Assembly (NCBI RefSeq): GCF_016757965.1
Contig: NZ_JAEKIW010000005.1
Coordinates: 80,976-144,975, forward strand
DNA: 64,000 bases
DNA from: Archaeoglobus neptunius
GTDB lineage: Archaea > Halobacteriota > Archaeoglobi > Archaeoglobales > Archaeoglobaceae
Direction: 5' to 3'
A program made the position numbers and the translations under genes. Of the stretch, positions 63,796 through 64,000 are shown one piece after another. A model generated the notes under the pieces. The model searched no databases. It saw only the letters and a list, made by a program, of their open reading frames with translations, and had not been told where the DNA came from. The stretch's first letter is position 1, and each line of letters starts with the position of its first letter.

Positions 63796-64000
63796 ATGCT
63801 ACTCGAACACGAATCCAAAGAACTCCTGGAAAAATACGGGATAAAAACCGCAAGATGCATTTTCGCTCAATCAGAGGATGAGGCAATTGCCGCTGCGAGG
63901 AAGATCGGATTTCCCGTTGTGATGAAGGTTGCCGGCAGGAAGATCATTCACAAGAGCGATGTCGGTGGAGTTGTTCTCAACGTCAGAAGTCCGGATGAGG
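63796..64000 (+). CDS. ADP-forming acetyl-CoA synthetase beta subunit, partial
   Basis: 68 codons run off the window end. The sequence MLLEHESKELLEKYGI, then ARKIGFPVVMKVAGRKI and HKSDVGGVVLNV matches the ATP-grasp domain of the archaeal ADP-forming acyl-CoA synthetase beta subunit (AcdB-type), which makes ATP from acetyl-CoA. The ATG at 63796 is used. The alpha domain may be fused or separate; this cannot be seen here. Confidence 0.82.
   Translation, partial: MLLEHESKELLEKYGIKTARCIFAQSEDEAIAAARKIGFPVVMKVAGRKIIHKSDVGGVVLNVRSPDE

Overview
The window comes from a hyperthermophilic or thermophilic euryarchaeon, most probably a member of the Archaeoglobales (Archaeoglobus, Geoglobus or Ferroglobus type). 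The reasons are: archaeal information-processing genes (thermosome, archaeal DnaG, RFC large and small subunits, Hjc, aIF6, prefoldin, PDCD5, the S10/spc ribosomal cluster with L32e, L19e, S4e and RNase P Rpp29); C1 and F420 genes (fwdDBAC, cofC, an F420-type LLM oxidoreductase) beside fatty-acid and lactate oxidation genes (acyl-CoA dehydrogenase, acyl-CoA ligase, a LutACB-like set) and ADP-forming acetyl-CoA synthetase; and two intron-containing tRNAs. No methyl-coenzyme M reductase gene is seen. The assignment is an inference from gene content.

Layout. 1-7.0 kb (mostly minus): a nucleotidyltransferase fragment, a zinc-ribbon protein, Hjc, leuC, tRNA-Tyr, lutACB, leuD and a universal stress protein. 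7.1-13.3 kb: diadenylate cyclase DacZ, CGGC protein, MetG, a PAS histidine kinase and the thermosome. 13.4-15.2 kb: a decaying island with the head and tail of an IS481-like transposase, an HTH gene and broken AhpD-like and CooC-like genes. 15.2-20.2 kb: an accessory redox/sulfur-transfer region (DsrE-like protein, a ferredoxin and its partner domain as separate genes, three small membrane proteins, LarE, HTH regulator, TusA, ThiF/MoeB) in which three promoters share a palindromic AACAGYGTT-type motif. 20.3-26.1 kb: acyl-CoA dehydrogenase, DUF373, Taw3, RfcS, acyl-CoA ligase, tRNA-Leu. 26.1-31.9 kb: argC and a translation/targeting operon (YhbY, S19e, PDCD5, L39e, L31e, aIF6, LX, prefoldin alpha, FtsY) ending in cofC. 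31.9-38 kb: a decayed disulfide oxidoreductase, a metallophosphoesterase fused to a dead phosphatase domain, dCMP deaminase, TatD, a receptor with a degenerate kinase region, and a permease fused to a nucleotidyltransferase. 38-42 kb: fwdDBAC. 42.2-56.8 kb: the ribosomal protein super-operon through secY, the EMC3/YidC-like gene and cmk. 56.7-64 kb: DnaG, CheY, a glycosyltransferase, an iron-sulfur flavoprotein, an LLM oxidoreductase, RfcL, DUF2240, a phosphoesterase and the start of acetyl-CoA synthetase beta.

The most ordinary part is the dense, overlapping ribosomal operon. The least ordinary parts are 13.4-20.2 kb (mobile-element debris followed by the sulfur/redox region with a candidate shared operator) and 32-38 kb (unusual fusions and degenerate signalling domains). 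All functional calls rest on motif recognition by eye; no database search was run.
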